DNA of 64,000 nt from Serratia odorifera (GCF_900635445.1 NZ_LR134117.1:372001-436000), one strand, 5' to 3'. Counted from the stretch's first letter, positions 1 through 9,512 are shown. The notes: generated by a model from the letters alone, not told the origin. Numbers and translations are program-made.

Positions 1-1
1 C

Positions 2-469
2 CACAACGACGGCCCAAGCGCGGTGCGTTACCCGCGTGGCAACGGTACCGGTGCCACACTGGAGCCGCTGGCCGCGTTGCCGCTGGGTAAAGGCGTGGTA
101 CGCCGCGAAGGCGAGAAAGTCGCCATTCTCAACTTCGGCACCCTGCTGCCGGAAGCACAGTTGGCCGCCGAGGCGCTCAATGCCACGCTGGTCGACATGC
201 GTTTCGTCAAACCGCTGGATGAAGCGCTGGTGCTGGAAATGGCCGCCAGCCACCAAGCACTGGTGACGCTGGAGGAAAACGCCATCATGGGCGGTGCCGG
301 CAGCGGCGTTAATGAACTGTTAATGGCCAAACGCCGCGTAGTACCGGTGCTGAACATCGGCCTGCCGGACGCCTTTGTACCGCAGGGTGGCCAGGACGAG
401 ATCCGCCACGATCTGGGCCTTGATGCCGCCGGTATTCAACGCCAAATCACCAACTGGCTGGCAGAATAA
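2..469 (+). CDS. dxs: 1-deoxy-D-xylulose-5-phosphate synthase, C-terminal part
   Basis: Only the last 155 codons lie in the window; the reading frame is open from base 2 and the start is outside. DXS condenses pyruvate and glyceraldehyde 3-phosphate, using thiamine diphosphate, as the first step of the non-mevalonate isoprenoid pathway in the cytoplasm. What is visible is the end of the pyrimidine-binding domain (HNDGPSAVRYPRGN) followed by the transketolase C-terminal domain, including the stretch VTLEENAIMGGAGSG and the ending ITNWLAE. A hairpin terminator follows. The neighbour yajO on the same strand is the classical order. Confidence 0.97.
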   Translation, partial: HNDGPSAVRYPRGNGTGATLEPLAALPLGKGVVRREGEKVAILNFGTLLPEAQLAAEALNATLVDMRFVKPLDEALVLEMAASHQALVTLEENAIMGGAGSGVNELLMAKRRVVPVLNIGLPDAFVPQGGQDEIRHDLGLDAAGIQRQITNWLAE

Positions 470-476
470 ACCTTCT

Positions 477-499
477 GGGGCTTCACTGAAGCCCCTTTT
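477..499 (+). terminator. Rho-independent terminator after dxs
   Basis: GGGGCTTCA pairs with TGAAGCCCC and is followed by TTTT, directly after the dxs stop codon. This probably separates dxs from yajO. Confidence 0.8.
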
Positions 500-569
500 G
501 TTCAATATCCCCCTCCTCGCGCCCCGATAATCCGCTACAGTTACTGTCGGAGCTAAACCGGAGGCAAGC

Positions 570-1544
570 ATGAAGTATGTAAAACTGGGTAATACCGATC
601 TTAACGTATCCCGCATCTGTCTGGGTTGCATGACCTATGGCGAACCCAATCGTGGCAATCACGCCTGGACCCTGCCGGAAGAGAGCAGTCGCCCGCTGCT
701 CAAACAAGCGCTAGAAGCGGGCATCAACTTTTTTGACACCGCCAACAGCTATTCAGACGGCAGCAGCGAAGAGATCGTCGGCCGTGCGCTACGTGATTAT
801 GCGCGCCGTGACCAGGTGGTGATCGCCACCAAAGTGTACTTTCCGCTTAGCAATCTGGAGCGTGGCCTGTCGCGCGGCAAGATTATGCAATCGATCGACG
901 ATAGCCTGAAGCGACTGGGCACCGATTATGTCGATCTGCTGCAAATCCACCGCTGGGATTACGAGACGCCGCTCGAAGAAACACTGGAAGCGCTGCATGA
1001 GGTGGTCAAGGCCGGTAAGGCTCGTTATATCGGCGCCTCGTCGATGTATGCCTGGCAGTTTGCCAAAGCGCTTTACACCGCCGATTTACACGGCTGGACG
1101 CGCTTTGCCACCATGCAAAACCAATATAATCTGATTCAGCGGGAAGAAGAGCGTGAAATGCTGCCATTGTGCGCGGCGGAAGGGATTGCCGTCATGCCAT
1201 GGAGCCCGCTGGCGCGCGGACGACTAACGCGTCCGTGGGGTGAGAGCACCGCCCGTCTGGTCTCGGACGAGTTTGGCAAAAGCCTGTATGACGACACCGC
1301 AGGCACTGACCAGATCATTGCCGAACGTGTAGCGACCATCGCCGAACAGCGCGGCGTTTCGCGCGCTCAGGTGGCGCTGGCCTGGCTGCTGAGTAAACCG
1401 GTCGTCACCACCCCGATTGTCGGCGCCTCGCGCAGCGAGCAACTGGAAGACGCCATTGCCGCCGTCGATCTGACGTTGAGCTCGCTTGACATTGCCGAAT
1501 TGGAAACGGCCTATGTGCCGCATCGCGTCACCGGGTTTGAATAA
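570..1544 (+). CDS. yajO: Aldo/keto reductase YajO
   Basis: This 324-residue protein is an NADPH-dependent aldo/keto reductase of the YajO type. The family reduces aldehydes; in E. coli YajO is linked to 1-deoxyxylulose 5-phosphate and thiamine-related chemistry, which fits its place beside dxs. The fold is a single TIM barrel. The catalytic tetrad is visible as Asp56 and Tyr61 (FFDTANSYSDG), the Lys in IATKVYF and the His in LLQIHRW. The NADP-binding tail motif IVGASRSEQLEDA is near the C terminus. An AACCGGAGG ribosome site precedes the ATG. It converges on pgpA across a GC-rich hairpin. Confidence 0.93.
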   Translation: MKYVKLGNTDLNVSRICLGCMTYGEPNRGNHAWTLPEESSRPLLKQALEAGINFFDTANSYSDGSSEEIVGRALRDYARRDQVVIATKVYFPLSNLERGLSRGKIMQSIDDSLKRLGTDYVDLLQIHRWDYETPLEETLEALHEVVKAGKARYIGASSMYAWQFAKALYTADLHGWTRFATMQNQYNLIQREEEREMLPLCAAEGIAVMPWSPLARGRLTRPWGESTARLVSDEFGKSLYDDTAGTDQIIAERVATIAEQRGVSRAQVALAWLLSKPVVTTPIVGASRSEQLEDAIAAVDLTLSSLDIAELETAYVPHRVTGFE

Positions 1545-1546
1545 CC

Positions 1547-1572
1547 AACGGGGCGCTCGCTGGCGCCCCGTT
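1547..1572. terminator. GC-rich hairpin between convergent yajO and pgpA
   Basis: Arms AACGGGGCGC and GCGCCCCGTT form a perfect 10-bp inverted repeat 3 bases after the yajO stop. The T-rich tail is weak on both strands, so it may work in both directions or mainly stabilise the 3' end. Confidence 0.6.
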
Positions 1573-1578
1573 ACACGA

Positions 1579-2073
1579 TCAAAATAGTCCGATCGGCCAA
1601 TGGTGACCTATCAGATAGATCACCCCGGCGGCAATTACCCCGGCGACGATATCGTCGATCATGATGCCCATGCCGCCGTGCACGTTGCGATCAAACCAGC
1701 GAATCGGCCACGGTTTCCAGATATCCAGCAGGCGGAAAATCACAAAACCGCCGGCAACCCAGCGCCAGTCGTTGATAGGCAACGCCATCAGCGTGATCCA
1801 CATCCCGACAAACTCATCCCAGACGATGCTGCCATGATCGTGCACACGCATGTCTTTCGCCGTCTGATGGCACAGATAGACACCGATACAGATGCTGAAC
1901 ATCACCAACAGCGAATAGAGCTGCCACGGTAACTGGATCAGCAGCAACCAGAACGGTATCGCCGCCAATGACCCGACGGTGCCGGGCATGATCGGCGAGA
2001 GTCCACTGCCGAAGCCGGTGGCCAGCAGGTGCCATGGGTTGCTTAAACGCAACCGGCGCGTCGCTTCATCCAT
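1579..2073 (-). CDS. pgpA: Phosphatidylglycerophosphatase A
   Basis: This 164-residue inner-membrane enzyme dephosphorylates phosphatidylglycerophosphate to phosphatidylglycerol. The sequence has the usual pattern of hydrophobic segments with the conserved acidic stretches IVWDEFVGMW in the middle and GIMIDDIVAG near the end, which are the metal/phosphate-handling motifs of the PgpA family. It starts 8 bases after the thiL stop and is surely co-transcribed with it, as in E. coli. Length matches the family. Confidence 0.95.
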   Translation of the reverse strand: MDEATRRLRLSNPWHLLATGFGSGLSPIMPGTVGSLAAIPFWLLLIQLPWQLYSLLVMFSICIGVYLCHQTAKDMRVHDHGSIVWDEFVGMWITLMALPINDWRWVAGGFVIFRLLDIWKPWPIRWFDRNVHGGMGIMIDDIVAGVIAAGVIYLIGHHWPIGLF

Positions 2074-2081
2074 GCAATGCC

Positions 2082-3059
2082 CTATTCCACGCTAAAGTGA
2101 TCAAAACCGGCCCACGGCAAATCCACCGCCTTGTCGTCGCGCAAGAATTGCAGGCCTTCGGAAAGCGGCCCTATCTGGCCAATACAGGTGTAATCGGCGC
2201 CCAAATGGCTCAGCGCCACTTCCAGCGCGCCACGGTTGATCTCCGGCACCGTAAAGCACAGTTCGTAATCCTCGCCGCCGGTCAACGCCCAGCGCAATGC
2301 CTGCTCGGCATCGCTATGGCCGGTCAGCGCCTGCGACATCGGCAATTCACCCAGATCGATACGCGCGCCGCACTCACTGGCTTTCAACAGGTGTTTCAGA
2401 TCGGAAATCAGACCGTCGGAAAGGTCGATCGCCGCACTGGCCAGATCGCGCAACGCCTGCCCTTGCAATACCCGTGGCTGCGGCCGTAAATGACGTCCCA
2501 ACAGATAATTGCGCGCGCTGGCATCGGCTACCGACAGACGATCCTGTAAAATGGCCAAACCGGCGGCGCTGTCACCCAGCGTACCGGTAACGTAAATCCA
2601 GTCGCCGATACGCGCCCCACCACGCGTTAATGCGCGTCCGGCAGGGATCAGGCCATTGATGGTCAGTGTCATGCTGAGCGGGCCACGGGTGGTGTCACCG
2701 CCAATCAGCTGCATGCCATAATAATTGAGCTGCTCGAACAGGCTATCGCTAAAGGCCTTCAACCAGCTCTCATCAACGCTTGGCAAGGTCAATGCCAGCG
2801 ATAACCAGGCAGGATCGGCGCCCATCGCCGCCAGATCGCTGAGGTTTACCGCCAGCGCCTTGTAGCCAAGATCGGCCGGATCGATATCCGGCAGGAAGTG
2901 AACGCCCGCAACCAGGGTATCGGTACTGACGGCCAAAAGCTGTTTTTCTGCCACTGTCAGCAGTGCGCAGTCATCTCCAATGCCCAACTGTACGTCCCGG
3001 CGTACGCTCTTGAACCGGTCAAAATAGCGGGCAATGAGGTCAAATTCGCCGCATGCCAT
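2082..3059 (-). CDS. thiL: Thiamine-monophosphate kinase
   Basis: ThiL phosphorylates thiamine monophosphate with ATP to make thiamine diphosphate. The 325-residue product has the PurM/ThiL fold signatures: GIGDDCALL near residue 30, STDTLVAGVHF, the NLSDLAAMGA motif, IGGDTTRGP and TGGEDYELCF. I chose the internal ATG (MACGEF) over one two codons upstream because it gives the E. coli length and a better-spaced GGA ribosome site. It lies between nusB and pgpA on the same strand. Confidence 0.95.
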   Translation of the reverse strand: MACGEFDLIARYFDRFKSVRRDVQLGIGDDCALLTVAEKQLLAVSTDTLVAGVHFLPDIDPADLGYKALAVNLSDLAAMGADPAWLSLALTLPSVDESWLKAFSDSLFEQLNYYGMQLIGGDTTRGPLSMTLTINGLIPAGRALTRGGARIGDWIYVTGTLGDSAAGLAILQDRLSVADASARNYLLGRHLRPQPRVLQGQALRDLASAAIDLSDGLISDLKHLLKASECGARIDLGELPMSQALTGHSDAEQALRWALTGGEDYELCFTVPEINRGALEVALSHLGADYTCIGQIGPLSEGLQFLRDDKAVDLPWAGFDHFSVE

Positions 3060-3188
3060 AATCATATTCCAATAGACTTTTCATCGCTCATATTATCCAC
3101 TCGGCCCTGTCCCCTGCCATTGACTTGGTCAAAACCAGGAATCGCTGCACCGGGCGGTGCAAAATGAATGACGTGGTGTACAGATGAA

Positions 3189-3214
3189 TTTAAGGCCGGT
3201 AAACCGGCCTTAAA
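3189..3214. terminator. Symmetric hairpin after nusB
   Basis: TTTAAGGCCGGT and ACCGGCCTTAAA form a 12-bp inverted repeat with a 2-base loop, ending 3 bases from the nusB stop. It probably attenuates transcription from the nrdR-ribD-ribH-nusB genes before thiL. Confidence 0.65.
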
Positions 3215-3216
3215 AT

Positions 3217-3635
3217 TTATTTCTTCTTGCGGATGCTTGGCGCTGCTTTATCCAGCACGCCATTCACAAACTTGTGGCTATCTTCGGCACCGAAGGTTTT
3301 CGCCAGTTCGATCGCTTCATTGATTGCCACTTTGTAAGGGACATCTTCACGCATTTTCAGCTCAAACAGCGCAATGCGCAGCACCGCTTTTTCTACCTGG
3401 CCCAGCTCTTCGAGCTGACGAGACAGGTAAGGCGCCATCAGAGCATCCAACGTACCTGCATTCACTGCCACGCCGGACAGCAGCTCGCGAAAATAGGCGA
3501 TGTCAACGTCTTTGACATCCCTGCTCCGTCAGGAACTGTAATTCAACATCGGCAATGTCATTTTTTGACAACTGCCAAGAGTAAAGCGCTTGAAACAGCG
3601 CACTCACGAGCGCGGCGACGAGCAGCAGGTTTCAC
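3217..3635 (-). CDS. nusB: Transcription antitermination factor NusB (frame broken twice as read)
   Basis: NusB binds boxA RNA with NusE (S10) and supports antitermination of rRNA operons. The intact frame here covers only the last 84 residues (AVNAGTLDALMAPYLSRQ onward). Upstream, the expected N terminus beginning KPAARRRARECAV is present from a GTG at 3635 with a good AAGGGG site, but one extra base lies in the A run at 3593-3595 and another in the C run at 3519-3521 (plus-strand view). Removing both gives 138 residues, close to the 139 of E. coli. Because nusB is near-essential and both events are homopolymer indels, sequencing error is the likely cause. Confidence 0.88.
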
Positions 3636-3655
3636 GGAATTCCCCTTAACTAAAT

Positions 3656-4126
3656 TCAGGCTTTAATAGCTTTGATAACATTAATCATTTCAAGTGCGGT
3701 CAGGGCAGCTTCTGCGCCTTTGTTGCCCGCTTTGGTGCCGGCACGCTCGATCGCTTGTTCGATGCTTTCGGTGGTCAGAACGCCAAAGGCAACCGGGATT
3801 TCAGCGTTCAGAGAAACGCTGCCCAGGCCAGAACTGGCTTCGCCTGCCACATATTCAAAATGCGCGGTTCCCCCGCGGATCACCGTGCCCAGCGCGATAA
3901 CGGCGTCGTACTTGCCAGTATTGGCCAACACGCGAGCGGTCAACGGCAGCTCATAGGCACCCGGTACCCAGACAACGGTGATATTGTCGTCTGCAACCTG
4001 GCCAATGCGTTTCAGCGCATCGATGGCGCCTTCCAGCAGGCTGTCGTTGATGAAATTGTTAAAACGTGCAATTGCGATCGCCACACGGGCATTTGGAGTA
4101 GCAACAACACCTTCGATAACGTTCAT
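3656..4126 (-). CDS. ribH: 6,7-dimethyl-8-ribityllumazine synthase
   Basis: Lumazine synthase joins 5-amino-6-ribitylamino-uracil with 3,4-dihydroxybutanone 4-phosphate, the penultimate riboflavin step, usually as a 60-subunit shell. The 156-residue protein shows the substrate motifs ARFNNFINDSLLEGA, VPGAYELPL and ALGTVIRGGTAHFEYV, and the catalytic His falls in the last of these. E. coli calls this gene ribE. It is followed after 20 bases by nusB, a conserved coupling. Confidence 0.96.
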   Translation of the reverse strand: MNVIEGVVATPNARVAIAIARFNNFINDSLLEGAIDALKRIGQVADDNITVVWVPGAYELPLTARVLANTGKYDAVIALGTVIRGGTAHFEYVAGEASSGLGSVSLNAEIPVAFGVLTTESIEQAIERAGTKAGNKGAEAALTALEMINVIKAIKA

Positions 4127-4242
4127 GGGCTTTCCTTAAAAATGGGTTCAATACCCCGCAGGGGGGCGGATTCTATCATATTCTTTGCACGCCTGCGCGG
4201 CGGTTTTGTAAAACCCGACGGGCTACCGTGCTGCAGGGCTGA

Positions 4243-5355
4243 TTACGGGTGTTTGGCTTTCAGGCGCAAGCGTAAATCCGGCCCGACCTGCCGCACCTCG
4301 CTGAAGACGAACTCCGGTGCATCGATCAGTTGTTCCAGTCCCGGCAGGTGACAAAGGCCACGGCCATTATCCCCCAACAGTTTTGGCGCGATGTACAAAA
4401 TGAGCTCGTCTACCAGGCCGGCCTGCAATAATGCACCGGACAGCCGGGCGCCCGCTTCCACCCAGATCGAATTCACCTGACGTTTCGCCAACTGCATCAT
4501 CATCACCACCAGATCGATACCGCCGCCGTGCGCCGGGAATTGCAACTGTTCGACGTTTTGTGGCCATAAACCCTGATCCGGCTGTAAACGCGCCAGCCAG
4601 GTGGTGCCGGGTTGCTGGATCAACTTATGCTGAGGCGTGACGCGGTTGTGACCGTCGAGAATGATCCGCAGCGGCTGGCGCAGGTTTTCACGCGGATAGC
4701 TACGCTGAGTTTCTGCGTCCAGTTCATCCCAACGCACCGTCAGCGATGGATCGTCCGCCAGCACGGTGGCGCTGGTACTGAGTATCGCCGCACTTTCGGC
4801 GCGTAAACGCTGTACGTCCTGACGCGCCTGGGGGGAGGTAATCCACTGGCTTTCACCGGAAGCCATCGCGGTGCAGCCATCGAGTGAAGCCCCCAGTTTG
4901 AGTTGCACATAGGGGAAACCGGTACGCATGCGCTTGAGGAACCCCAGGTTGACCGCTTCGGCTTCGGCCAGCATCAGGCCATGCCGCACCTCGATGCCCG
5001 CCTGCTGCAGTTTGTACAGCCCGCGCCCGGCGACCTGCGGATTGGGATCCTGCATCGCCGCCACCACGCGGCTGACGCCGGCATCGATCAGGGCGTCGGC
5101 ACACGGCGGCGTGCGGCCATGATGGCTACAGGGTTCCAGCGTAACGTAGGCGGTGGCACCGCGTGCACGCTTACCGGCCATGCGCAGCGCATGCACTTCG
5201 GCATGCGGTTCACCGGCGCGCAGATGATACCCCTCACCAACGATCTGGCCATCGCGCACAATGACGCAGCCGACGTTGGGATTCGGCGCGGTAGTAAATC
5301 GCCCTAACCGCGCCAGTTCAAAGGCGCGCGCCATATACAATTCGTCGTTGTGCAT
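4243..5355 (-). CDS. ribD: Bifunctional riboflavin deaminase/reductase RibD
   Basis: RibD deaminates 2,5-diamino-6-ribosylamino-pyrimidinone phosphate and then reduces the ribosyl side chain. The N-terminal deaminase domain (about residues 1-145) carries the zinc motif HAEVHAL and PCSHHGRTPPC; the C-terminal reductase domain carries KLGASLDG and a TSPQARQDVQRLR segment. At 370 residues it has family length. It sits between nrdR and ribH on the same strand. Confidence 0.96.
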   Translation of the reverse strand: MHNDELYMARAFELARLGRFTTAPNPNVGCVIVRDGQIVGEGYHLRAGEPHAEVHALRMAGKRARGATAYVTLEPCSHHGRTPPCADALIDAGVSRVVAAMQDPNPQVAGRGLYKLQQAGIEVRHGLMLAEAEAVNLGFLKRMRTGFPYVQLKLGASLDGCTAMASGESQWITSPQARQDVQRLRAESAAILSTSATVLADDPSLTVRWDELDAETQRSYPRENLRQPLRIILDGHNRVTPQHKLIQQPGTTWLARLQPDQGLWPQNVEQLQFPAHGGGIDLVVMMMQLAKRQVNSIWVEAGARLSGALLQAGLVDELILYIAPKLLGDNGRGLCHLPGLEQLIDAPEFVFSEVRQVGPDLRLRLKAKHP

Positions 5356-5366
5356 TTCGAAACCTG

Positions 5367-5815
5367 TCAGTCCTGGAGCCTGGCGATCTCTTCGCCGAAC
5401 TCGCGGATATCTTCAAAACTGCGATAAACCGAAGCAAAGCGGATGTAAGCCACCTTGTCCAGTTTCTTCAGCGCGTCCATTACCAGATTGCCGACCATTT
5501 TCGTCGGCACTTCACGCTCGCCGGTGGCCCGCAACTGGGATTTTATATGGTTGATGGCGTTTTCCACATCATCGGAGCTGACCGGGCGCTTTCCAGCGCT
5601 TTCAGCATGCCGCGACGCAGCTTGTCCTCATTGAAAGGCTCACGTACCTCGTCACTTTTGATCACGCGCGGCATCACCAGTTCCGCCACCTCAAAGGTGG
5701 TAAAGCGTTCGTTACAAACCAGACACTGACGACGACGGCGCACCTGTGAGCCATCGCCTACCAGACGGGAATCAATCACTTTGGTATCAACAGCAGCGCA
5801 AAAAGGGCAATGCAT
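5367..5815 (-). CDS. nrdR: Transcriptional repressor NrdR (frameshift as read)
   Basis: NrdR represses ribonucleotide reductase genes through an N-terminal zinc ribbon and an ATP-cone that senses ATP/dATP. Here the zinc ribbon (HCPFC and CLVCNERF) and the start of the cone are in one frame, and the remainder (ENAINHIKSQLRATG to EEIARLQD) is in another. One base is missing in the T run at 5590-5592 (plus strand). Restoring it yields 149 residues, the E. coli length. The start is the ATG of MHCPFC at 5815. It is probably functional, with a homopolymer sequencing error. Confidence 0.9.
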
Positions 5816-6001
5816 AACACGTCCTGACAAGCGTTCTCATAGTTGAGAATAGTTTACCGCGAAGTTTGGTTACAACAAAGGGCATGGGCATTTGTTGCGA
5901 CGCCACGCCGCTTGACGCGGCATTGTACCGGTGTGCGCATGACTTTCATCGCGATTGCGACTAAGCTGATAACAGGAGTTATTGAATAGGAAATCACTGC
6001 C

Positions 6002-6550
6002 ATGACAATTAGTTATCGTAAAGTTCTCTTGCTTGGCGCCCTGGTTACGCTGGCTGGCTGCGCGCAGAATCGCGAAGTGCCGAAATTGCAGAACCAGATG
6101 GTCGAGCTGAACCAAAAGCTGAATACGCTAACCGACCAGGCCACGGCGCTGGAGCGCCAGAATCAGTTGAACAGCAACTCCGCCAGCGGCGTGTATCTGC
6201 TGCCGACCGCCAATACTGGCGCACGTTTGCAAAGCGCACTCGGCGAACTGAGCGTATCACTTAGCCATGTGAAGACCGAAGCTAACGGTACCCAGGCAAT
6301 ACTGCATATACGCACGCTCTCCGGTAAATCGCTGCCAGCCTTCAAGGCCATGGTGGAATGGGGTCAACTGGACGCCAACGGCCAGTTGCAGAGCGCCGGA
6401 GCGCTTTCGCAGCCTATCCAGAGCGGTGAATCTCTGCTGTCGAAAACCGAGCAGAGCTTTGAGCTGCGTTTCAGCGGCGTAACTCCGCAACAGCTGGGTT
6501 ACATTCGCCTGCACGAGGTCGAGCCGCTCGGCGCTGACGTGGCAAAATAA
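6002..6550 (+). CDS. yajI: YajI-type lipoprotein (DUF3251)
   Basis: This 182-residue lipoprotein of unknown function has a type II signal peptide ending in a lipobox (VTLAGC), with the lipidated Cys near residue 20. A short coiled-coil heptad stretch follows (LQNQMVELNQKLNTLTDQATALERQNQL), then a beta-rich DUF3251 domain. In E. coli it lies beside tsx and nrdR; here tsx is absent. A bidirectional terminator separates it from secF. Confidence 0.85.
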   Translation: MTISYRKVLLLGALVTLAGCAQNREVPKLQNQMVELNQKLNTLTDQATALERQNQLNSNSASGVYLLPTANTGARLQSALGELSVSLSHVKTEANGTQAILHIRTLSGKSLPAFKAMVEWGQLDANGQLQSAGALSQPIQSGESLLSKTEQSFELRFSGVTPQQLGYIRLHEVEPLGADVAK

Positions 6551-6612
6551 CCCCGTTCACCACGCTGCCGGCTCCCTCGGCCTACACCAATGCCGACTGC
6601 GTCATCAAAATA

Positions 6613-6642
6613 AAAAAAGAGCGCCAATCGGCGCTCTTTTTT
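6613..6642. terminator. Bidirectional terminator between yajI and secF
   Basis: GAGCGCC and GGCGCTC flank a 4-base loop, with an A run before and a T run after. It suits the convergent ends of yajI and secF. Confidence 0.9.
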
Positions 6643-6660
6643 CAGCTTGACCTACCGCAA

Positions 6661-7629
6661 TCAGGGCAGAATTGAAGGCTGATCGGCGCCTTCTTTCTCT
6701 ACTTTCTGCTGCAGCATGTGTTCACGCTTCATACCCAGCTTCAACGCCAGCGCAGACGCGACGTAGATGGAGGATACGGTACCGATGGACACGCCGATCA
6801 GCATCGCCAGCGAGAAGCCATGCAGCATCGCACCGCCAAAGATGTACAGCATCAGTACCACCATCAGGGTGGTCCCGGAGGTCATCAATGTACGGCTCAG
6901 CGTCTGGGTCAGCGACACGTTGATAATTTCGTAAGAGGTACCGCGACGGATCTTGCGGAAGTTCTCACGAATACGGTCGGAAACCACGATGCTGTCGTTC
7001 AACGAGTAGCCGATGACCGACATCAAGGACGCCACGATGGTCAGATCGACTTCGATATGGAACAGTGACAGCACCCCGAGGGTGATCACCACGTCGTGTG
7101 CCAGCGCAATAACCGCCCCAGCCGCCAGACGCCATTCAAAGCGGAAACCAACGTAAATCAAGATACAGATCAACGCCACCAGCAGCGCCATGCCGCCGTT
7201 TTGCGCCAATTCACTACCCACGCTCGGGCCAACGAACTCAACGCGCTTGACGGTGGCGTTTTTATCCACTGACGCGTTAATCACGCTGATCACCTTGTTG
7301 CCCAGCTCCTGACCGGCAGGGCCGGTCACCGGAGGCATACGCACCATGATGTCGCGGCTGCTGCCAAAGTTCTGCAGAACCGGATCCTTGAACCCGGCCT
7401 TTTCCAGCGTATCGCGCATCAGATCCAGGTTCGCCGGCTGTTCCAGGTTGATTTCAATCACCGTACCGCCGGTGAAATCCAGACCCCAGTTAAAGCCACG
7501 AACCGACATTACGGTAATCGACGCGATCAACAGCAGCAATGAGATGCCGAAGGCCACGTAATCCCAGCGCATAAAGTCATACACTTTACGGCCGTAGTTG
7601 AGTTGTTCAACAGTATAATCCTGTGCCAC
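6661..7629 (-). CDS. secF: Protein translocase subunit SecF
   Basis: SecF forms, with SecD and YajC, the proton-driven accessory complex of the Sec translocon in the inner membrane. From the GTG at 7629 (VAQDYTVEQLNYG) the product is 322 residues, matching E. coli's 323; a longer in-frame upstream extension has no family similarity and overlaps secD. The family box NWGLDFTGG follows the first membrane segment, and five further segments lie in the second half with the conserved VIGYSLNDSIVVSDRIREN. It lies 10 bases after secD. Confidence 0.95.
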   Translation of the reverse strand: MAQDYTVEQLNYGRKVYDFMRWDYVAFGISLLLLIASITVMSVRGFNWGLDFTGGTVIEINLEQPANLDLMRDTLEKAGFKDPVLQNFGSSRDIMVRMPPVTGPAGQELGNKVISVINASVDKNATVKRVEFVGPSVGSELAQNGGMALLVALICILIYVGFRFEWRLAAGAVIALAHDVVITLGVLSLFHIEVDLTIVASLMSVIGYSLNDSIVVSDRIRENFRKIRRGTSYEIINVSLTQTLSRTLMTSGTTLMVVLMLYIFGGAMLHGFSLAMLIGVSIGTVSSIYVASALALKLGMKREHMLQQKVEKEGADQPSILP

Positions 7630-7639
7630 AACGCACTCC

Positions 7640-9487
7640 TCAGATAGACAGCTTGTTAATGCGTTTGCCGCCGTAAAGCAGGTTGACGATGGCACGGGTA
7701 CCGACGATCGCGGTGAACATGGACGTCGCCACACCAATCGCGGTGGTAATCGCAAAGCCTTTAATCGAACCGGTGCCCACTGCGTACAGAATAATCGCGG
7801 TGATAAGCGTGGTGATGTTGGCATCGATGATACTGGAGAACGCGCCCTTATAGCCCTCATGGATCGCTTGCTGAACGGAGCGTCCGTTCTTCAGCTCTTC
7901 CTTGATACGTTCGTTGATCAGCACGTTGGCATCAACCGCCACCGCCAGCGTCAGCACGATACCGGCAATGCCCGGCATGGTCAGCGTTGCCCCTGGCAAC
8001 AGCGACATGACGCCGACAATCAGCACCAGGTTGGCAACCAGCGCGCTGGTCGCAATCACACCGAATTTACGGTACCAGACCACCATGAACACGATCGACG
8101 CGACCAGGCCCCACAGACAGGCTTCCAGACCTTGAGTGATGTTTTGCATCCCCAGGGTTGGACCGATGGTACGCTCTTCCACGATCTGGATTGGTGCAAT
8201 CAGCGCACCGGCGCGCAGCAGCAGCGACAGTTGACGTGCTTCATTCGGATTACCGATGCCGGTAATACGGAAGCTGTTGCCCAGACGCGATTGAATGTTG
8301 GCAACGTTGATGACTTCTTCCTGCTTAACCAGTACCGAGCGGCCGTTGGCGTCTTTCTTGCCGCTGTCCTTGTACTCCACGAACAGGGTCGCCATCGGTT
8401 TGCCGATGTTGTCCTTGGTGAAGTTGGACATGGCGTTGCCGCCAGCGCTGTCCAGCGAGATGTTAACCTGCGGCTGGTTGTACTCGTCCATGGTCGAGGT
8501 CGAGTCGGTGATATGATCGCCGGTCAGGATCACCCGCTTGTACAGCACAATCGGCTGGCCTTCACGGGTGTCTTTCACTTCGGAGTCGCCCGGCACGCGG
8601 CCGTTCGCTGCCGCCGTGGCATCCACGTTGGTGTTCACCAGGCGGAACTCCAGCGTTGCGGTCGCGCCAAGGATCTCTTTCGCGCGCGCAGTATCCTGAA
8701 TCCCTGGCAGTTCGACCACGATACGGTCAGAACCCTGGCGCTGCACCAGCGGTTCGGCTACGCCGAGCTGGTTAACACGGTTACGCAGAATAGTGATGTT
8801 CTGCTGAACGGCATATTCACGCGCTTCACTCAAACGCGCATCGGTCAGGGTAGCCTTCAGCGTGTTGTTGCCATTGGACGACAGCACCAGATCGCGTTGA
8901 CGCGGCGTCAGATAGCTGATGGCCTGATCGCGCGCGGCGTTGTCACGGAAACGGACCTCAACGCCATATTTGTCCAGTTTACGGATTGACGCATAAGCAA
9001 TACCCTTTTCACGCAGATCGCTGCGCAGGGTATCCATGGTCTGCTCTTGCAACTTGCCAAGCGCGGTATCCATGTCGACTTCCATCAGGAAGTGCACGCC
9101 ACCACGTAAATCGAGGCCCAATTTCATCGGCTCGGCGCCCAGCATGGTCAGCCAGCGCGGCGTAGCCGGAGCCAGGTTCAGCGCAACGACGTATTTGTCG
9201 CCCATCGCGGCCATCAGGGCTTCGCGGGCACGCAGCTGAACGTCGGGATCGGAAAAGCGAGCCAGGATTGCGCCTTCTTCCAGTGCAATCGACTTGCTCG
9301 CGATCTGGTCTTTTTCTAATACGGTACGGACTTGGTCCAGCGTAGCTTCACTGGCGGCGACACCGCGCGCGCCAGTGATTTGTACAGCCGGATCCTCACC
9401 ATAAAGGTTGGGAAGCGCATAAAGCAGACCGACGATGATCACCACGATCAGCATCAGATACTTCCACAAAGGATAACGGTTTAGCAC
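7640..9487 (-). CDS. secD: Protein translocase subunit SecD
   Basis: SecD is a six-pass inner-membrane protein with a large periplasmic P1 domain that uses the proton motive force to pull secreted proteins. At 615 residues it has E. coli length. The first membrane segment is near residues 10-28, the GLDLRGGVHFLMEVD motif near residue 120, and the transporter motif ALAVDANVLINERIKEEL near the C terminus. It is in the yajC-secD-secF order, with 25 bases to yajC. Confidence 0.97.
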   Translation of the reverse strand: MLNRYPLWKYLMLIVVIIVGLLYALPNLYGEDPAVQITGARGVAASEATLDQVRTVLEKDQIASKSIALEEGAILARFSDPDVQLRAREALMAAMGDKYVVALNLAPATPRWLTMLGAEPMKLGLDLRGGVHFLMEVDMDTALGKLQEQTMDTLRSDLREKGIAYASIRKLDKYGVEVRFRDNAARDQAISYLTPRQRDLVLSSNGNNTLKATLTDARLSEAREYAVQQNITILRNRVNQLGVAEPLVQRQGSDRIVVELPGIQDTARAKEILGATATLEFRLVNTNVDATAAANGRVPGDSEVKDTREGQPIVLYKRVILTGDHITDSTSTMDEYNQPQVNISLDSAGGNAMSNFTKDNIGKPMATLFVEYKDSGKKDANGRSVLVKQEEVINVANIQSRLGNSFRITGIGNPNEARQLSLLLRAGALIAPIQIVEERTIGPTLGMQNITQGLEACLWGLVASIVFMVVWYRKFGVIATSALVANLVLIVGVMSLLPGATLTMPGIAGIVLTLAVAVDANVLINERIKEELKNGRSVQQAIHEGYKGAFSSIIDANITTLITAIILYAVGTGSIKGFAITTAIGVATSMFTAIVGTRAIVNLLYGGKRINKLSI

Positions 9488-9512
9488 GGCAATTCCCTTC
9501 GGGAAAACAAAA

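Noticed and set aside
3217..3635. nusB as a true pseudogene
   Set aside because: Two homopolymer indels in a near-essential gene, with the same error type across the window, favour sequencing error.
7630..7860. Longer N terminus for secF
   Set aside because: The extension overlaps secD in another frame and lacks similarity; the GTG at 7629 gives the family length.
7859..8989. 376-codon open frame opposite secD
   Set aside because: Antisense shadow of secD with low-complexity His/Gln/Arg composition.
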